Below are positions 27,385-37,741 of a stretch of DNA of 64,000 nucleotides, one piece after another. The notes beneath the pieces are model-generated. The model worked only from the letters and a program-made list of their open reading frames with translations. It searched no databases and was not told where the DNA came from. The translations under genes and the position numbers were made by a program. Within the stretch, counting starts at the first letter, position 1. Each line of letters opens with the position of its first letter. The stretch is from an uncultured Erythrobacter sp. (GTDB lineage Bacteria; Pseudomonadota; Alphaproteobacteria; Sphingomonadales; Sphingomonadaceae), in contig NZ_CANLMB010000001.1 in assembly GCF_947492365.1 (NCBI RefSeq), positions 2,283,395 through 2,347,394 on the forward strand. The letters run 5' to 3'.

Positions 27385-28344
27385 ATGCCTGAATTCTCCC
27401 CCACCCAATATGCCGTGCCGTTTTTCGTGATCGCGGTTCTGGCCGAGATGCTCTGGTCGCGATTTCGTCGGCCCGAAGCCTATGAACCGATGGACACGCT
27501 GGTGAGCCTTTGCTTCGGTCTCGGCTCGACCATTGCCGGGGCGTTGTTTGGCGGGTTCGCCGTTTATTTCTTCATTGAGGCATACGAATATCGGCTGTTC
27601 GATTTCGGCGCAGAATGGTGGGCGGTCTGGTGGGCGTGGCCGCTGTGCTTTGTGCTTGATGACCTCAAATATTACTGGGTCCACCGCGCGGGGCACCGCA
27701 TCCGCTGGATGTGGGCGGCGCATGTAAACCACCATTCGAGCCAGCATTATAATCTTTCGACCGCGCTTAGGCAGACCTGGACCGGTTCGTTCACGTTCGG
27801 GCTGCTGTTCGCGCTGCCACTGATCCTGCTCGGCTTCCATCCGCTAATGATCGCGATAGTGGGCGGCTTCAATCTGATCTACCAATTCTGGATTCACACC
27901 GAAGCAATCGGCCGCATGCCGCGCTGGTTCGAGGCAGTGATGAACACGCCCAGCCACCACCGCGTCCACCACGCGACCAACCCGCGTTATCTCGACCGCA
28001 ATTATGCCGGGGTCTTCATCGTCTGGGACAAGATGTTCGGCACATTCGAGGCGGAACGCGATGACGAGCAAATCCGCTATGGCATCATCAAGCAGCTGGG
28101 CAGTTTCAACCTGCTCTGGTCGGTCTTCCATGAGTGGATCGGAATGCTGGGTGACATCTGGCGTGCGCCATGGAAGCACAAGCTTTCCTACCTGCTGCGC
28201 GAACCCGGCTGGTCGCATGATGGCAGCCGCGACACTTCCGATACGATCCGTGCCCGCTGGCTTGAGCGGAACGGTCAGTCGGGTGCTCCGCGAAATCCGG
28301 TGGCTGATCGAAACCCGATTGAAAGCCCTGAACACTCCGCCTAG
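27385..28344 (+). CDS. Sterol desaturase/fatty-acid hydroxylase family protein (copy 1)
   Basis: A 319-residue integral membrane di-iron oxygenase of the ERG3/FA-hydroxylase superfamily. The histidine boxes are complete: HRAGHRIRWMWAAHVNHH (about residues 98-115) and PSHHRVHH (about 191-198). About four membrane helices flank them. The family hydroxylates or desaturates sterols, fatty acids, carotenoids or sphingoid bases; the substrate is unknown. A paralogue with the same boxes is at 50226-51170. The GMC oxidoreductase 24 nt downstream may process the hydroxylated product, which is inference from position. Confidence 0.88.
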   Translation: MPEFSPTQYAVPFFVIAVLAEMLWSRFRRPEAYEPMDTLVSLCFGLGSTIAGALFGGFAVYFFIEAYEYRLFDFGAEWWAVWWAWPLCFVLDDLKYYWVHRAGHRIRWMWAAHVNHHSSQHYNLSTALRQTWTGSFTFGLLFALPLILLGFHPLMIAIVGGFNLIYQFWIHTEAIGRMPRWFEAVMNTPSHHRVHHATNPRYLDRNYAGVFIVWDKMFGTFEAERDDEQIRYGIIKQLGSFNLLWSVFHEWIGMLGDIWRAPWKHKLSYLLREPGWSHDGSRDTSDTIRARWLERNGQSGAPRNPVADRNPIESPEHSA

Positions 28345-28368
28345 TCTCTTCGCCCAAGAGGAGAAATC

Positions 28369-29955
28369 ATGGAAAGCTTCGATTACATCGTCATCGGCGG
28401 TGGCAGTGGCGGCAGCGCGGTTGCCGGACGTCTGGCCGTCGACGGGACGCGCCGGGTGTGCCTGCTCGAAGCGGGCGGGCGGAACAACAATGTCCTTATC
28501 AAGACGCCGGGTTTCATGCCTTTCATCCGCAATTCGTCGAACTACAAGTTCGATACTGTCCCGCAAAAAGGCCTGAATGGCCGGATCGGTTATCAACCGC
28601 GCGGCAAGGGGCTTGGCGGATCATCCGCAATCAACGCGATGGTCTATATTCGCGGGAACAAGTGGGACTACGACAACTGGGCCGCGATGGGCTGCGACGG
28701 TTGGGCCTATGACGATGTGCTGCCCTTCTTCAAAAAGGCCGAGTCGAACGAGCGCGGCGCAAGCGATTATCATGGCGCTGGCGGGCCATTGTTCGTTTCG
28801 AACCAGCGCTCCCCCAATCCCACCAGCCACGCTTTTGTCGAAGCCGCCAACCAACTACAGCTGAGGACCAATGAAGACTTCAACGACGAAACACAGGAAG
28901 GTTTTGGCCTCTATCAGGTGACCCAGCGCGACGGCGAGCGCTGGTCCGCCGCACGCGCTTATGTCGAACCGATCCGCGAGCAAGGCAATTTTGCGATCCG
29001 CACTGGCTCATTGGTTGAACGACTGGTGGTCGAAGATGGACGTGTGACCGGCGTGATGGTGCGCGAGGGTCGCCGCTCGAAGATGCTTTATGCGCGGCGC
29101 GGGGTGATCCTTTCGGCTGGTGCCTTCGGTTCTCCGCAAATCCTGATGATGTCGGGTATTGGCCCCGCCGCGCACCTGAAAGAAAACGGGATCGATGTGG
29201 TGCTCGACAAGCCAACGGTTGGCTCAAACTTGCAGGACCACATCGACTATGTTTCCGGCTGGCACACGACCAGTGACGTTCCGATCGGCGGAACGCTCAA
29301 GGGCACTCTCAAGATGGCGGCGGCTATTGTGGAGCACCGGCGCAAGCGCACCGGCGCTATGACCACATGCTACGCCGAAGCAGGCGGCTTCTGGACCGTC
29401 AGCAAAGATGCCCCTGCACCCGACGTGCAATGGCACTTTGTCCCCGCAGTGCTTGAAGATCACGGGCGGGAGAATGTGAAAGGCTACGGCTTCTCGCTCC
29501 ATGCATGCGTCTTGCGGCCTGAGAGCAAGGGCACCGTCCGGCTTGCTTCGAAAGATGCAGCCGCCGCGCCGGTTATCGACCCCAATTTCCTCGACGATGA
29601 TCGAGATATTGCGGTGCTGCGCGAAGGCATCCGGTTATCTCACAGAATCGCCGATGCGCCGGCGCTTCAGGTCTATGGCCCGACCGACCGGCACCCCATT
29701 GATCTTGATGACGATGCGGCGCTGGATGAGTTGATCCGCAACCGCGCTGACACGGTCTATCATCCGGTTGGCACTTGCCGGATGGGCGGAGACGAGGAGG
29801 CGGTTGTCGACCCGAAGCTCAAGGCACGCGGCCTCGAAGGTCTCTGGATCGCTGATGCGAGCGTGATGCCCAAGATCGTGTCTGGCAACACCAACGCGCC
29901 CAGTATTATGATCGGCGAGCGCTGCGCCGACTTCATCATCGCCGCCGAAGGTTAA
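28369..29955 (+). CDS. GMC-family FAD oxidoreductase (alcohol/choline dehydrogenase type)
   Basis: A 528-residue flavoprotein of the glucose-methanol-choline family. The FAD-binding motif [13 protein letters not shown] lies at residues 9-21, the GMC signature 1 ([17 protein letters not shown]) near 83-99, signature 2 ([17 protein letters not shown]) near 249-265, and the active-site [10 protein letters not shown] near 464-473. No signal peptide is present. SD AGAGGAG lies before the ATG. It ends before a bidirectional terminator. Substrate unknown; the upstream hydroxylase suggests a long-chain alcohol. Confidence 0.93.
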   Translation: MESFDYIVIGGGSGGSAVAGRLAVDGTRRVCLLEAGGRNNNVLIKTPGFMPFIRNSSNYKFDTVPQKGLNGRIGYQPRGKGLGGSSAINAMVYIRGNKWDYDNWAAMGCDGWAYDDVLPFFKKAESNERGASDYHGAGGPLFVSNQRSPNPTSHAFVEAANQLQLRTNEDFNDETQEGFGLYQVTQRDGERWSAARAYVEPIREQGNFAIRTGSLVERLVVEDGRVTGVMVREGRRSKMLYARRGVILSAGAFGSPQILMMSGIGPAAHLKENGIDVVLDKPTVGSNLQDHIDYVSGWHTTSDVPIGGTLKGTLKMAAAIVEHRRKRTGAMTTCYAEAGGFWTVSKDAPAPDVQWHFVPAVLEDHGRENVKGYGFSLHACVLRPESKGTVRLASKDAAAAPVIDPNFLDDDRDIAVLREGIRLSHRIADAPALQVYGPTDRHPIDLDDDAALDELIRNRADTVYHPVGTCRMGGDEEAVVDPKLKARGLEGLWIADASVMPKIVSGNTNAPSIMIGERCADFIIAAEG

Positions 29956-29973
29956 GGCACCGGCCTCAATGAG

Positions 29974-30010
29974 AAAGGGCCGGAGCGATGATACCGCTCC
30001 GGCCCTTTTT
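29974..30010. terminator. Bidirectional terminator between GMC gene and TonB receptor gene
   Basis: Perfect 11-bp stem GGGCCGGAGCG / CGCTCCGGCCC (29977-29987 and 29995-30005) flanked by AAA and TTTTT, so it can act on both converging genes. Confidence 0.92.
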
Positions 30011-30032
30011 CGTATTCAGGTTCTGGTTTCGA

Positions 30033-32435
30033 TCAGAATTCCTTGCGCACCGTCGCGCCAAATGTGCGCGGAGTGCCGATGCGGTAGCCGAGCCTTGCGC
30101 GGCCGCCACGTTCGCGATCGAACGAAAGCAAAGCGTTCTCGTCGAACACATTGTTGGCATAGATTGAGATGCTCAACCCGTCCTCAAAGTCCACACCCGC
30201 ACTCAGATTGACCAGCTGGTAATCGTCGAGCAGCAGGTCAACGGTGGTTGAATCCGTCGCCGCCGCTCCGCCAAATGGCAGCCCATGGACGAAGGTGCGC
30301 GGGTTACCCTCCTGGTCGGCAGGCTGGGTGAAGCGCGATCCGACATGTGTGAACGACGCCGCGATAAAGGCGTCAGCCCCATCCGAAATCGGCCACTCAT
30401 AGCTGCCACTTGCCGAAAGCTGGAATTCGGGAACCGAAGGAAGGCGATTGCCTTCGCGGATACCCGTTGCGCCAGCCAGCGCGCCTGGCAAAGTCGTGTC
30501 AAACTCGGCTTCGATCCAGCTGCCAGACAGGTTGAAATTGAGACCCGGTGCCGGGTTCAGGCCCAGCTCTGCCTCAATCCCTGCCGAATGCGCGTCAGGA
30601 ACGTTGAAGACGATCCGCGAAGAGCAGCTTCCGGCGTCGAGCGTCACCTGCAGATTGCTGATCTCGTTGTAGAAACCAGCAGCATTGAAAGTGAAGCCAT
30701 CGCCCTGCGTCTTGATACCGACCTCGTAGTTCCACAAGGTTTCGTCATTATAGTCCTGAAAGCCGCCGAACAGCGCCAGATCCTGTGCGTTACACAGAGG
30801 CACGTTGAGCGGATCATTGACCCCGCCAAGGCGGAAACCGCGAGAGGCCTGCGCGTTGACGGTGATGTCCGGGCTGACTTCGTAGCTAAGCAGGAAGCGC
30901 GGCGTGAAGCCGTCGGAAGCGGTCTCGTCGATCACGCCGGAATCACCATTGGCGAACAGGCCGCCGGTTGTGATCGTGCGGGTTTCCTCGAAATCGTAAT
31001 ACCGGCCACCAGCGGTGAAGCTGAGCGCATCGGTGATGTCGAGTGTCGCCTCACCGAACAGTGCGATCTGTTCGATATTGTAGGGCAGATCCGAATTGAA
31101 CGGCGAGTCGAGATTGTCAAAGCCATTGGCAACTGCCGCCGACGTTCCGGCTCCAAGCGTCGCATCTGTCGCTGCCGCATAACCGGGGGTCGGCAGGCGC
31201 TGGCGATAAAAACGATCGGTTTCCGAATAGAAGCCGCCAAACACCCACTGCAGCGGACCGTCATAATCTGAGGCAAAGCGCAGTTCCTGCGTGATCGATT
31301 CAACGTCAGTCGTATCGCGCAGGTTCGAAGGCAACAGCACAGCTGCATCGGGATAGCCAAGATCGACCGACACCGATCCGGTGAGCGCGCTGGCATCACG
31401 GCTGACCAGAATGTCCCTGCTTGTGAAGGAGCTGACCGATGTCATTGTGACTGGGCCCAGATCGGCCTCGACTACCAGGTCTGCGATCAGCGTCTCGTCT
31501 TCGAACCGTTCGCGCAGCTGCAGATATTGCTCACGTTCACCCAGCTGGTTTGGAGTGGTGAGGAATTCATTGGCGTAGAGGTTGAAGATCTCCTGCCGGT
31601 TAAAGCCGTCGGCGCTGATTTTCTGGTAAACAAGGCGCGGCGTGATGCTGAAACCCTCGCCCGTATCGAGCCTGAAGGCAAGGCGACCGCCATAGCGCTC
31701 GCCGCTATTGATATTCTCGCCGCCGCCTGGGCCTTGCGCGTCAATGAAGCCGCCATATTGCGTGTAATAGCCGACCGCGCGGAATGCAGCGACATCGCCG
31801 ACGGGAATGTTGATGGCGCCTTTCATGTGATAGCCAAGATCATCGCCATCGACGAGGTTCACATTGGCTTCAACCGTGCCTTCCAAAACGCCAGGTTCGG
31901 GCTGGTTAGTGATGTAACGGATCGTGCCGCCGACCGACCCCGATCCGAACAATGTGCCCTGCGGACCACGCAAGGTCTCAACGCGGTTGAGATCGAATAG
32001 GTCGAGATCCGGAGTGAAAAGCGAGAGCGAGATCACCGATTCATCGAGATAGACGCCGACCTGCTCCTTGACGCCGGGCTGGTCGCGCACGACCTGACCG
32101 GCAGAAACACCGCGCACCGAAACCTGGCTCTGACCCGGGCCGAGGTTCTGGATCGAAAGACCCGCGACGTTGCGCGAGAGATCTTCAAGCGTAACTGCGC
32201 CTGACCGCTGGATATCTTCAGCCGTAAGTGCGCTGATCGAAAAGGGGATGTCCTGAATGGTGGATTCGCGCTTGGTCGCAGTCACCACGATGACATTGCC
32301 GCGCGCTTCGGGTTCATCTGCCTCTTCGGCATCTTGCGCAAAAGCCGGGGTCGCGCCGAGCGCCATAGCGCAACCCGCGAGTAGGGTAGCGCGCAGATAG
32401 CGAGCTGATTTCATATGGTTTCGAGGGGTATTCAT
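30033..32435 (-). CDS. TonB-dependent outer membrane receptor
   Basis: An 800-residue receptor. Signal peptide to about residue 34 (LGATPAFAQ), a TonB box-like NVIVVTATKRE (about 48-58), plug domain about 60-170 (ERSGAVTLEDLSRN, RGPQGTLFGSGSVGGTIRYIT), and a 22-strand barrel ending in FGATVRKEF with the terminal Phe. The receptor type is IroN/fyuA-like; sphingomonads use such receptors for siderophores, vitamins, polysaccharides and terpenoids, so the ligand is unknown. SD AAGGAG precedes ATG 32435. Neighbours do not point to a substrate. It is energised by TonB/ExbB/ExbD, encoded at 57-60 kb. Confidence 0.92.
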   Translation of the reverse strand: MNTPRNHMKSARYLRATLLAGCAMALGATPAFAQDAEEADEPEARGNVIVVTATKRESTIQDIPFSISALTAEDIQRSGAVTLEDLSRNVAGLSIQNLGPGQSQVSVRGVSAGQVVRDQPGVKEQVGVYLDESVISLSLFTPDLDLFDLNRVETLRGPQGTLFGSGSVGGTIRYITNQPEPGVLEGTVEANVNLVDGDDLGYHMKGAINIPVGDVAAFRAVGYYTQYGGFIDAQGPGGGENINSGERYGGRLAFRLDTGEGFSITPRLVYQKISADGFNRQEIFNLYANEFLTTPNQLGEREQYLQLRERFEDETLIADLVVEADLGPVTMTSVSSFTSRDILVSRDASALTGSVSVDLGYPDAAVLLPSNLRDTTDVESITQELRFASDYDGPLQWVFGGFYSETDRFYRQRLPTPGYAAATDATLGAGTSAAVANGFDNLDSPFNSDLPYNIEQIALFGEATLDITDALSFTAGGRYYDFEETRTITTGGLFANGDSGVIDETASDGFTPRFLLSYEVSPDITVNAQASRGFRLGGVNDPLNVPLCNAQDLALFGGFQDYNDETLWNYEVGIKTQGDGFTFNAAGFYNEISNLQVTLDAGSCSSRIVFNVPDAHSAGIEAELGLNPAPGLNFNLSGSWIEAEFDTTLPGALAGATGIREGNRLPSVPEFQLSASGSYEWPISDGADAFIAASFTHVGSRFTQPADQEGNPRTFVHGLPFGGAAATDSTTVDLLLDDYQLVNLSAGVDFEDGLSISIYANNVFDENALLSFDRERGGRARLGYRIGTPRTFGATVRKEF

Positions 32436-32577
32436 CCGTTCATCTCCTTACGAATAGTGCGTTTTCGCATTCTAAATTCGCAAGAAACTCTTGCCGGAGA
32501 GATTGAGCAAGAGCCTCATTAGATACGATTTTTCTTTTGGAAGTAGGTGTATCACTCACGCAACACAGACCGACCGG

Positions 32578-32614
32578 TAAAAAAGAGGCCGGAGCGAACA
32601 CGCCGCCCCGGCCC
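32578..32614 (-). terminator. Intrinsic terminator of amtB
   Basis: On the minus strand GGCCGG pairs with CCGGCC (32608-32613 with 32587-32592), extended by inner G-C pairs, then TCTTTTTT. Another inverted repeat, TTGGCGG / CCGCCAA (32649-32655 and 32684-32690), lies closer to the amtB stop. Confidence 0.8.
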
Positions 32615-32698
32615 TTGTCAGTTTGTTTGTTCGCAGGAGGAACATGGGTTGGCGGAGGAGAAAGGAAGAGAGAGTGCTCTCCCCCGCCAAACTGGGTG

Positions 32699-34024
32699 TT
32701 AGTTGTAGGCGCGTTCGCCGTGTTCGCCGATGTCGAGACCATCGACTTCGGTTTCCTCATCGACGCGCAGGCCGATGGTGAGCTTGACGGCATAGGCCGC
32801 GATCAGAGTGCCAATCCCGGCCCAAGCGATGGTGATGAGCACGCCCTTGATCTGGATCCAGAGTTGGGTCGCGACTGGCGCAGCGCCGTCGCCAGCCGGA
32901 CCGCCGAGGAAGGACTGGTAGACCACTGCAGTTCCGATCGCGCCGATAACCCCGCCCACCCCATGGATGCCGAACGCATCGAGAGAGTCGTCATAGCCAA
33001 ACTTCATCTTCACCTTGGCGACAAAGAAATAGCACACCGTAGACGAGATGATGCCGAGCAGGATCGCGCCGAACGGCCCGCTATTTCCTGCAGCTGGAGT
33101 GACCGCGACTAGGCCCGCAATCACACCGGAGCAGAATCCCAGCGCAGACCCCTTGTGGCCGAGCACTCGCTCGATCACCATCCAGGTAAGCGCACCTGCA
33201 GCGGTCGCAACGAAGGTGTTGATCATGGCAAGGCCCGCAGACCCATCCGCCTCAAGGGCAGAGCCTGCATTGAAGCCGAACCAACCCACCCACAGCAGAC
33301 CGGTGCCGACCATAGTCAGCGTCAGGCTGTGCGGCATCATCGGCTCTTGCGGCCACCCACGACGCTTGCCGAGAAGGAACGCGAGCACCAGACCGGAGAC
33401 ACCGGCATTGATGTGAACTACGGTCCCGCCAGCGAAATCGAGCGCGCCATCTTTGTACAGCAGGCCATCTGCCGCCCAGACCATATGCGCGATCGGGAAA
33501 TAGACGATGGTGAGCCAGATCGGCACGAACATCATTACAGCGTTAAACTTCATCCGCTCTGCCGTCGCACCAAGGATCAGGGCAGCGGTGATGGCAGCGA
33601 AGGTCATCTGAAAACTGACGAAAACATATTCGCTGATCACTTCATCGGTGAAGGTCGCGGCAGTGGTGCTCGCGTCCATTCCCGCAAGGAAGTAACTGCC
33701 CCCGCTGATGAAATTGCCAAGCCAGCCTTCATAGCTAGTCGACCCGAAAGCAAGGCTGAAGCCCCACATGACCCAGATAAGCATTGCGAGCGAAGCAGTC
33801 GCGCCGATCTGGGTCATGGTCGAAAGCATGTTCTTCGAACGGGTGAGGCCGCCATAGAACAGCGCGAGACCGGGAAGGATCATCAACAGAACGAGGATCG
33901 TGGCTGTCATCATCCAGGCATTGTTGCCGGGGTTTGGCACAGCTGCCGGAGCCGCCAATGCAGGTTGAGCCAGCAGCAAAGTGCCAGCCGAAAGCAAAGC
34001 GAATTTAACAAAGGGTCGTGTCAT
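32699..34024 (-). CDS. amtB: Ammonium transporter AmtB
   Basis: A 441-residue inner-membrane ammonium channel. A cleavable signal peptide (residues 1-24, ending PALAAPA) precedes 11 membrane helices. NNAWMMTATILVLLMILPGLALFYGGLTRSKN is the family N-terminus, and MVWAADGLLYKDGALDFAGGTVVHINAG with FGIHGVGGVIGAIGTAVV carry the twin-histidine pore residues and the Amt signature. The start at 34024 is chosen because the 54 codons upstream are unlike any Amt and overlap glnK. It forms an operon with glnK under a sigma54 promoter, with glnK first. Transport would be blocked by unmodified PII. Confidence 0.95.
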   Translation of the reverse strand: MTRPFVKFALLSAGTLLLAQPALAAPAAVPNPGNNAWMMTATILVLLMILPGLALFYGGLTRSKNMLSTMTQIGATASLAMLIWVMWGFSLAFGSTSYEGWLGNFISGGSYFLAGMDASTTAATFTDEVISEYVFVSFQMTFAAITAALILGATAERMKFNAVMMFVPIWLTIVYFPIAHMVWAADGLLYKDGALDFAGGTVVHINAGVSGLVLAFLLGKRRGWPQEPMMPHSLTLTMVGTGLLWVGWFGFNAGSALEADGSAGLAMINTFVATAAGALTWMVIERVLGHKGSALGFCSGVIAGLVAVTPAAGNSGPFGAILLGIISSTVCYFFVAKVKMKFGYDDSLDAFGIHGVGGVIGAIGTAVVYQSFLGGPAGDGAAPVATQLWIQIKGVLITIAWAGIGTLIAAYAVKLTIGLRVDEETEVDGLDIGEHGERAYN

Positions 34025-34043
34025 CGGTCGTTTCCCTGTGAGG

Positions 34044-34448
<405 letters not shown>

Positions 34449-34603
34449 TCAGTCCGCAGCGCGTTACGCAGCAGAAACACGCGCATTTCTCGCACTTGCA
34501 CAAATATTGATGCTTAAATTTTGAGCGGGTGGCTATTTATTAAGCAGGCATGCAAGATTATGTCCGCGATTGTCCTTAGGTGGTCACCGAAAGGCTTCTT
34601 GGC

Positions 34604-35161
34604 CTACTCGCCCGAAATATAGCGCGTGCTGGGCGTGGTTGGCAGACCGTCAATGCTCGAAGTGCGCGAGGCGGTCTTCGCCATCCACTCCTCGGGCGTC
34701 GAAGCTTTGTGCGCTTTCTTGAGTGTCTCGCGTTCGCCTTCCAGCGACATGAAGGGCACGCCCCAACCGCAACTGGTCTGCACGCTCTCAAGGTCGATCA
34801 CAAAGATCTGCCGCGTGCCCGTCACCAGCGTGAAATTGGCCGCAAGCGCTTCCCACTCATCGTCCTGCGGCAGAACTGCGCGGCCCCTCCCATAGAGGCG
34901 CAGGATGAGCGCAGGCTGCTGAAAGTTGCAGAACATCACCGTAATGCGGCCATCGGCGGCGAGATGCGCGTGCGTCTCGTTCCCCGACCCTCCCAGATCG
35001 AGATAGCCGACCGTCTTGGGACCAAGCACGCGAAATGCGTCGTAACCCTTGGGGCTGAGATTGATCCGCGCATCAGGCGCCGATGTCGCAACGAAGAAGA
35101 CTGGCTGCTTCTCGATCATCGCGATATGCTTTCCATTCAGCGCATCGAAGAATTCAGCCAT
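34604..35161 (-). CDS. Pyridoxamine 5'-phosphate oxidase-family protein
   Basis: A 185-residue split-barrel flavin-binding-type protein. The segments KQPVFFVATSAPDARINLSPKGYDAFRVLG and AADGRITVMFCNFQQPALILRLYGRG match PNPOx-like, FMN-associated proteins of unknown substrate rather than PdxH. The C-terminus is basic and unstructured. SD AAGGAG precedes the ATG at 35161. It lies 19 nt after an alpha/beta hydrolase on the same strand, so the two are likely cotranscribed. Confidence 0.82.
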   Translation of the reverse strand: MAEFFDALNGKHIAMIEKQPVFFVATSAPDARINLSPKGYDAFRVLGPKTVGYLDLGGSGNETHAHLAADGRITVMFCNFQQPALILRLYGRGRAVLPQDDEWEALAANFTLVTGTRQIFVIDLESVQTSCGWGVPFMSLEGERETLKKAHKASTPEEWMAKTASRTSSIDGLPTTPSTRYISGE

Positions 35162-35180
35162 TATTTGTCTCCTTGCCGGA

Positions 35181-36059
35181 TCACAGGAAGTCGCGCAGCA
35201 CGCCCATGAATTTGTCGAACTGGTCGTGGTGAAGCCAGTGCCCGGCCTTCTCGAACTCGATCACTTCGGCATTTCTGAAATGCGCGATCCGCCCGTCTTT
35301 TTCCGGATTGGAGGCCCAGCTATCCGCACCATAGAGCAGCAATGTGGGGCAGGAAATTGCCCCCCATGTTGCCTCCATAAACTCGTCCGCGACATCTTCG
35401 ACGCCCCAGACATTAAGGTGCGGGTCGAACTTCCAACTGTAAGTGCCATCCTCGTTGCGGTTGACGCCGTGAATGGTGAGGTGCCGCGCCTGCGCCTCGG
35501 TGAGGTAGGAGTTTTCCTCGATCATTCGCGCGAACGCGGCCTCGATGCTTTCATATTTGCGCGGGCTTCGGCCAGCGGCTTTGCGCTTCTTCTCGATCCA
35601 TTCGCGCATCCGCTCAGGATAAGGCGTTTTGCGCTGCTCGGCCTTCCATTCGGGCGAGGGTCCGAGACCTTCAATCGCAACCAGCTTGGTCACCATATCG
35701 GGGAACATGCCCGCATAGCGCAGCGAAACATTGCCTCCCATTGAGTGCGAAACAATGGTGACCGGCCCGCGTCCCAATTGGTGCACCAGCTGAGCCAGAT
35801 CATAGACCATGTCGTTGGAGTTGTAGTTGCCGTCCGACACCCAGTCGCTGTCGCCATGCCCGCGATGATCCATCGCCACGACATGCCAGTCCTGGGCAAG
35901 CTGCTCCGCAGTCCAGTCCCAGCTCCGCGCATGATCGCGCCCGCCATGAACGAGCACGAGCGGCGGCTTTTCCTCATTCCCCCAATCGAAATAATTGAGC
36001 TTGAGGCGCTGCGAGATGAAGCTTTGCGATGTTGGGCCAGAAATCGTCATACGAGCCAT
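35181..36059 (-). CDS. Alpha/beta hydrolase
   Basis: A 292-residue serine hydrolase. The nucleophile elbow SHSMGG holds Ser106; the acid is probably the Asp in LLYGADSWAS, and the base the His in KAGHWLHHDQ near the C-terminus. LVHGGRDHARSWDW carries the oxyanion-hole motif. It resembles dihydrocoumarin/epoxide-hydrolase-like family members without indicating a substrate. An alternative ATG at 36050 would remove three residues. The PNPOx-like gene follows. Confidence 0.88.
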   Translation of the reverse strand: MARMTISGPTSQSFISQRLKLNYFDWGNEEKPPLVLVHGGRDHARSWDWTAEQLAQDWHVVAMDHRGHGDSDWVSDGNYNSNDMVYDLAQLVHQLGRGPVTIVSHSMGGNVSLRYAGMFPDMVTKLVAIEGLGPSPEWKAEQRKTPYPERMREWIEKKRKAAGRSPRKYESIEAAFARMIEENSYLTEAQARHLTIHGVNRNEDGTYSWKFDPHLNVWGVEDVADEFMEATWGAISCPTLLLYGADSWASNPEKDGRIAHFRNAEVIEFEKAGHWLHHDQFDKFMGVLRDFL

Positions 36060-36087
36060 TTGGCCTCACTCATCAACTCAAGCAACC

Positions 36088-36180
36088 CCGCTCGCCCTGA
36101 GCTTGTCGAAGGGCCGTATTTTTCTTTGGGGGCAACTTGTAGAGGGAAGAACGGTGCTTCGACAAGCTCAGCACGAGCGG
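36088..36180. repeat. REPIN-like inverted pair of REP sequences
   Basis: Two arms of 30 nt (36088-36117 and 36151-36180) are inverted copies that agree at 26 positions and share the core CTGAGCTTGTCGAAG. The four differences occur as compensating pairs: the left core is flanked by CC and GG, the right (read as its complement) by TG and CA, so each arm can still pair with itself. The 33-nt centre is unrelated. It lies between prfC and the hydrolase gene, both on the minus strand. Confidence 0.8.
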
Positions 36181-36191
36181 TGTTTTGTTTA

Positions 36192-37721
<1,530 letters not shown>

Positions 37722-37741
37722 GGTTTTCGGTGCGCGCGGGA

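Noticed and set aside
32436..32698. Possible short gene between amtB and the TonB receptor
   Set aside because: The frames cross the amtB terminator and a second inverted repeat and lack ribosome sites.
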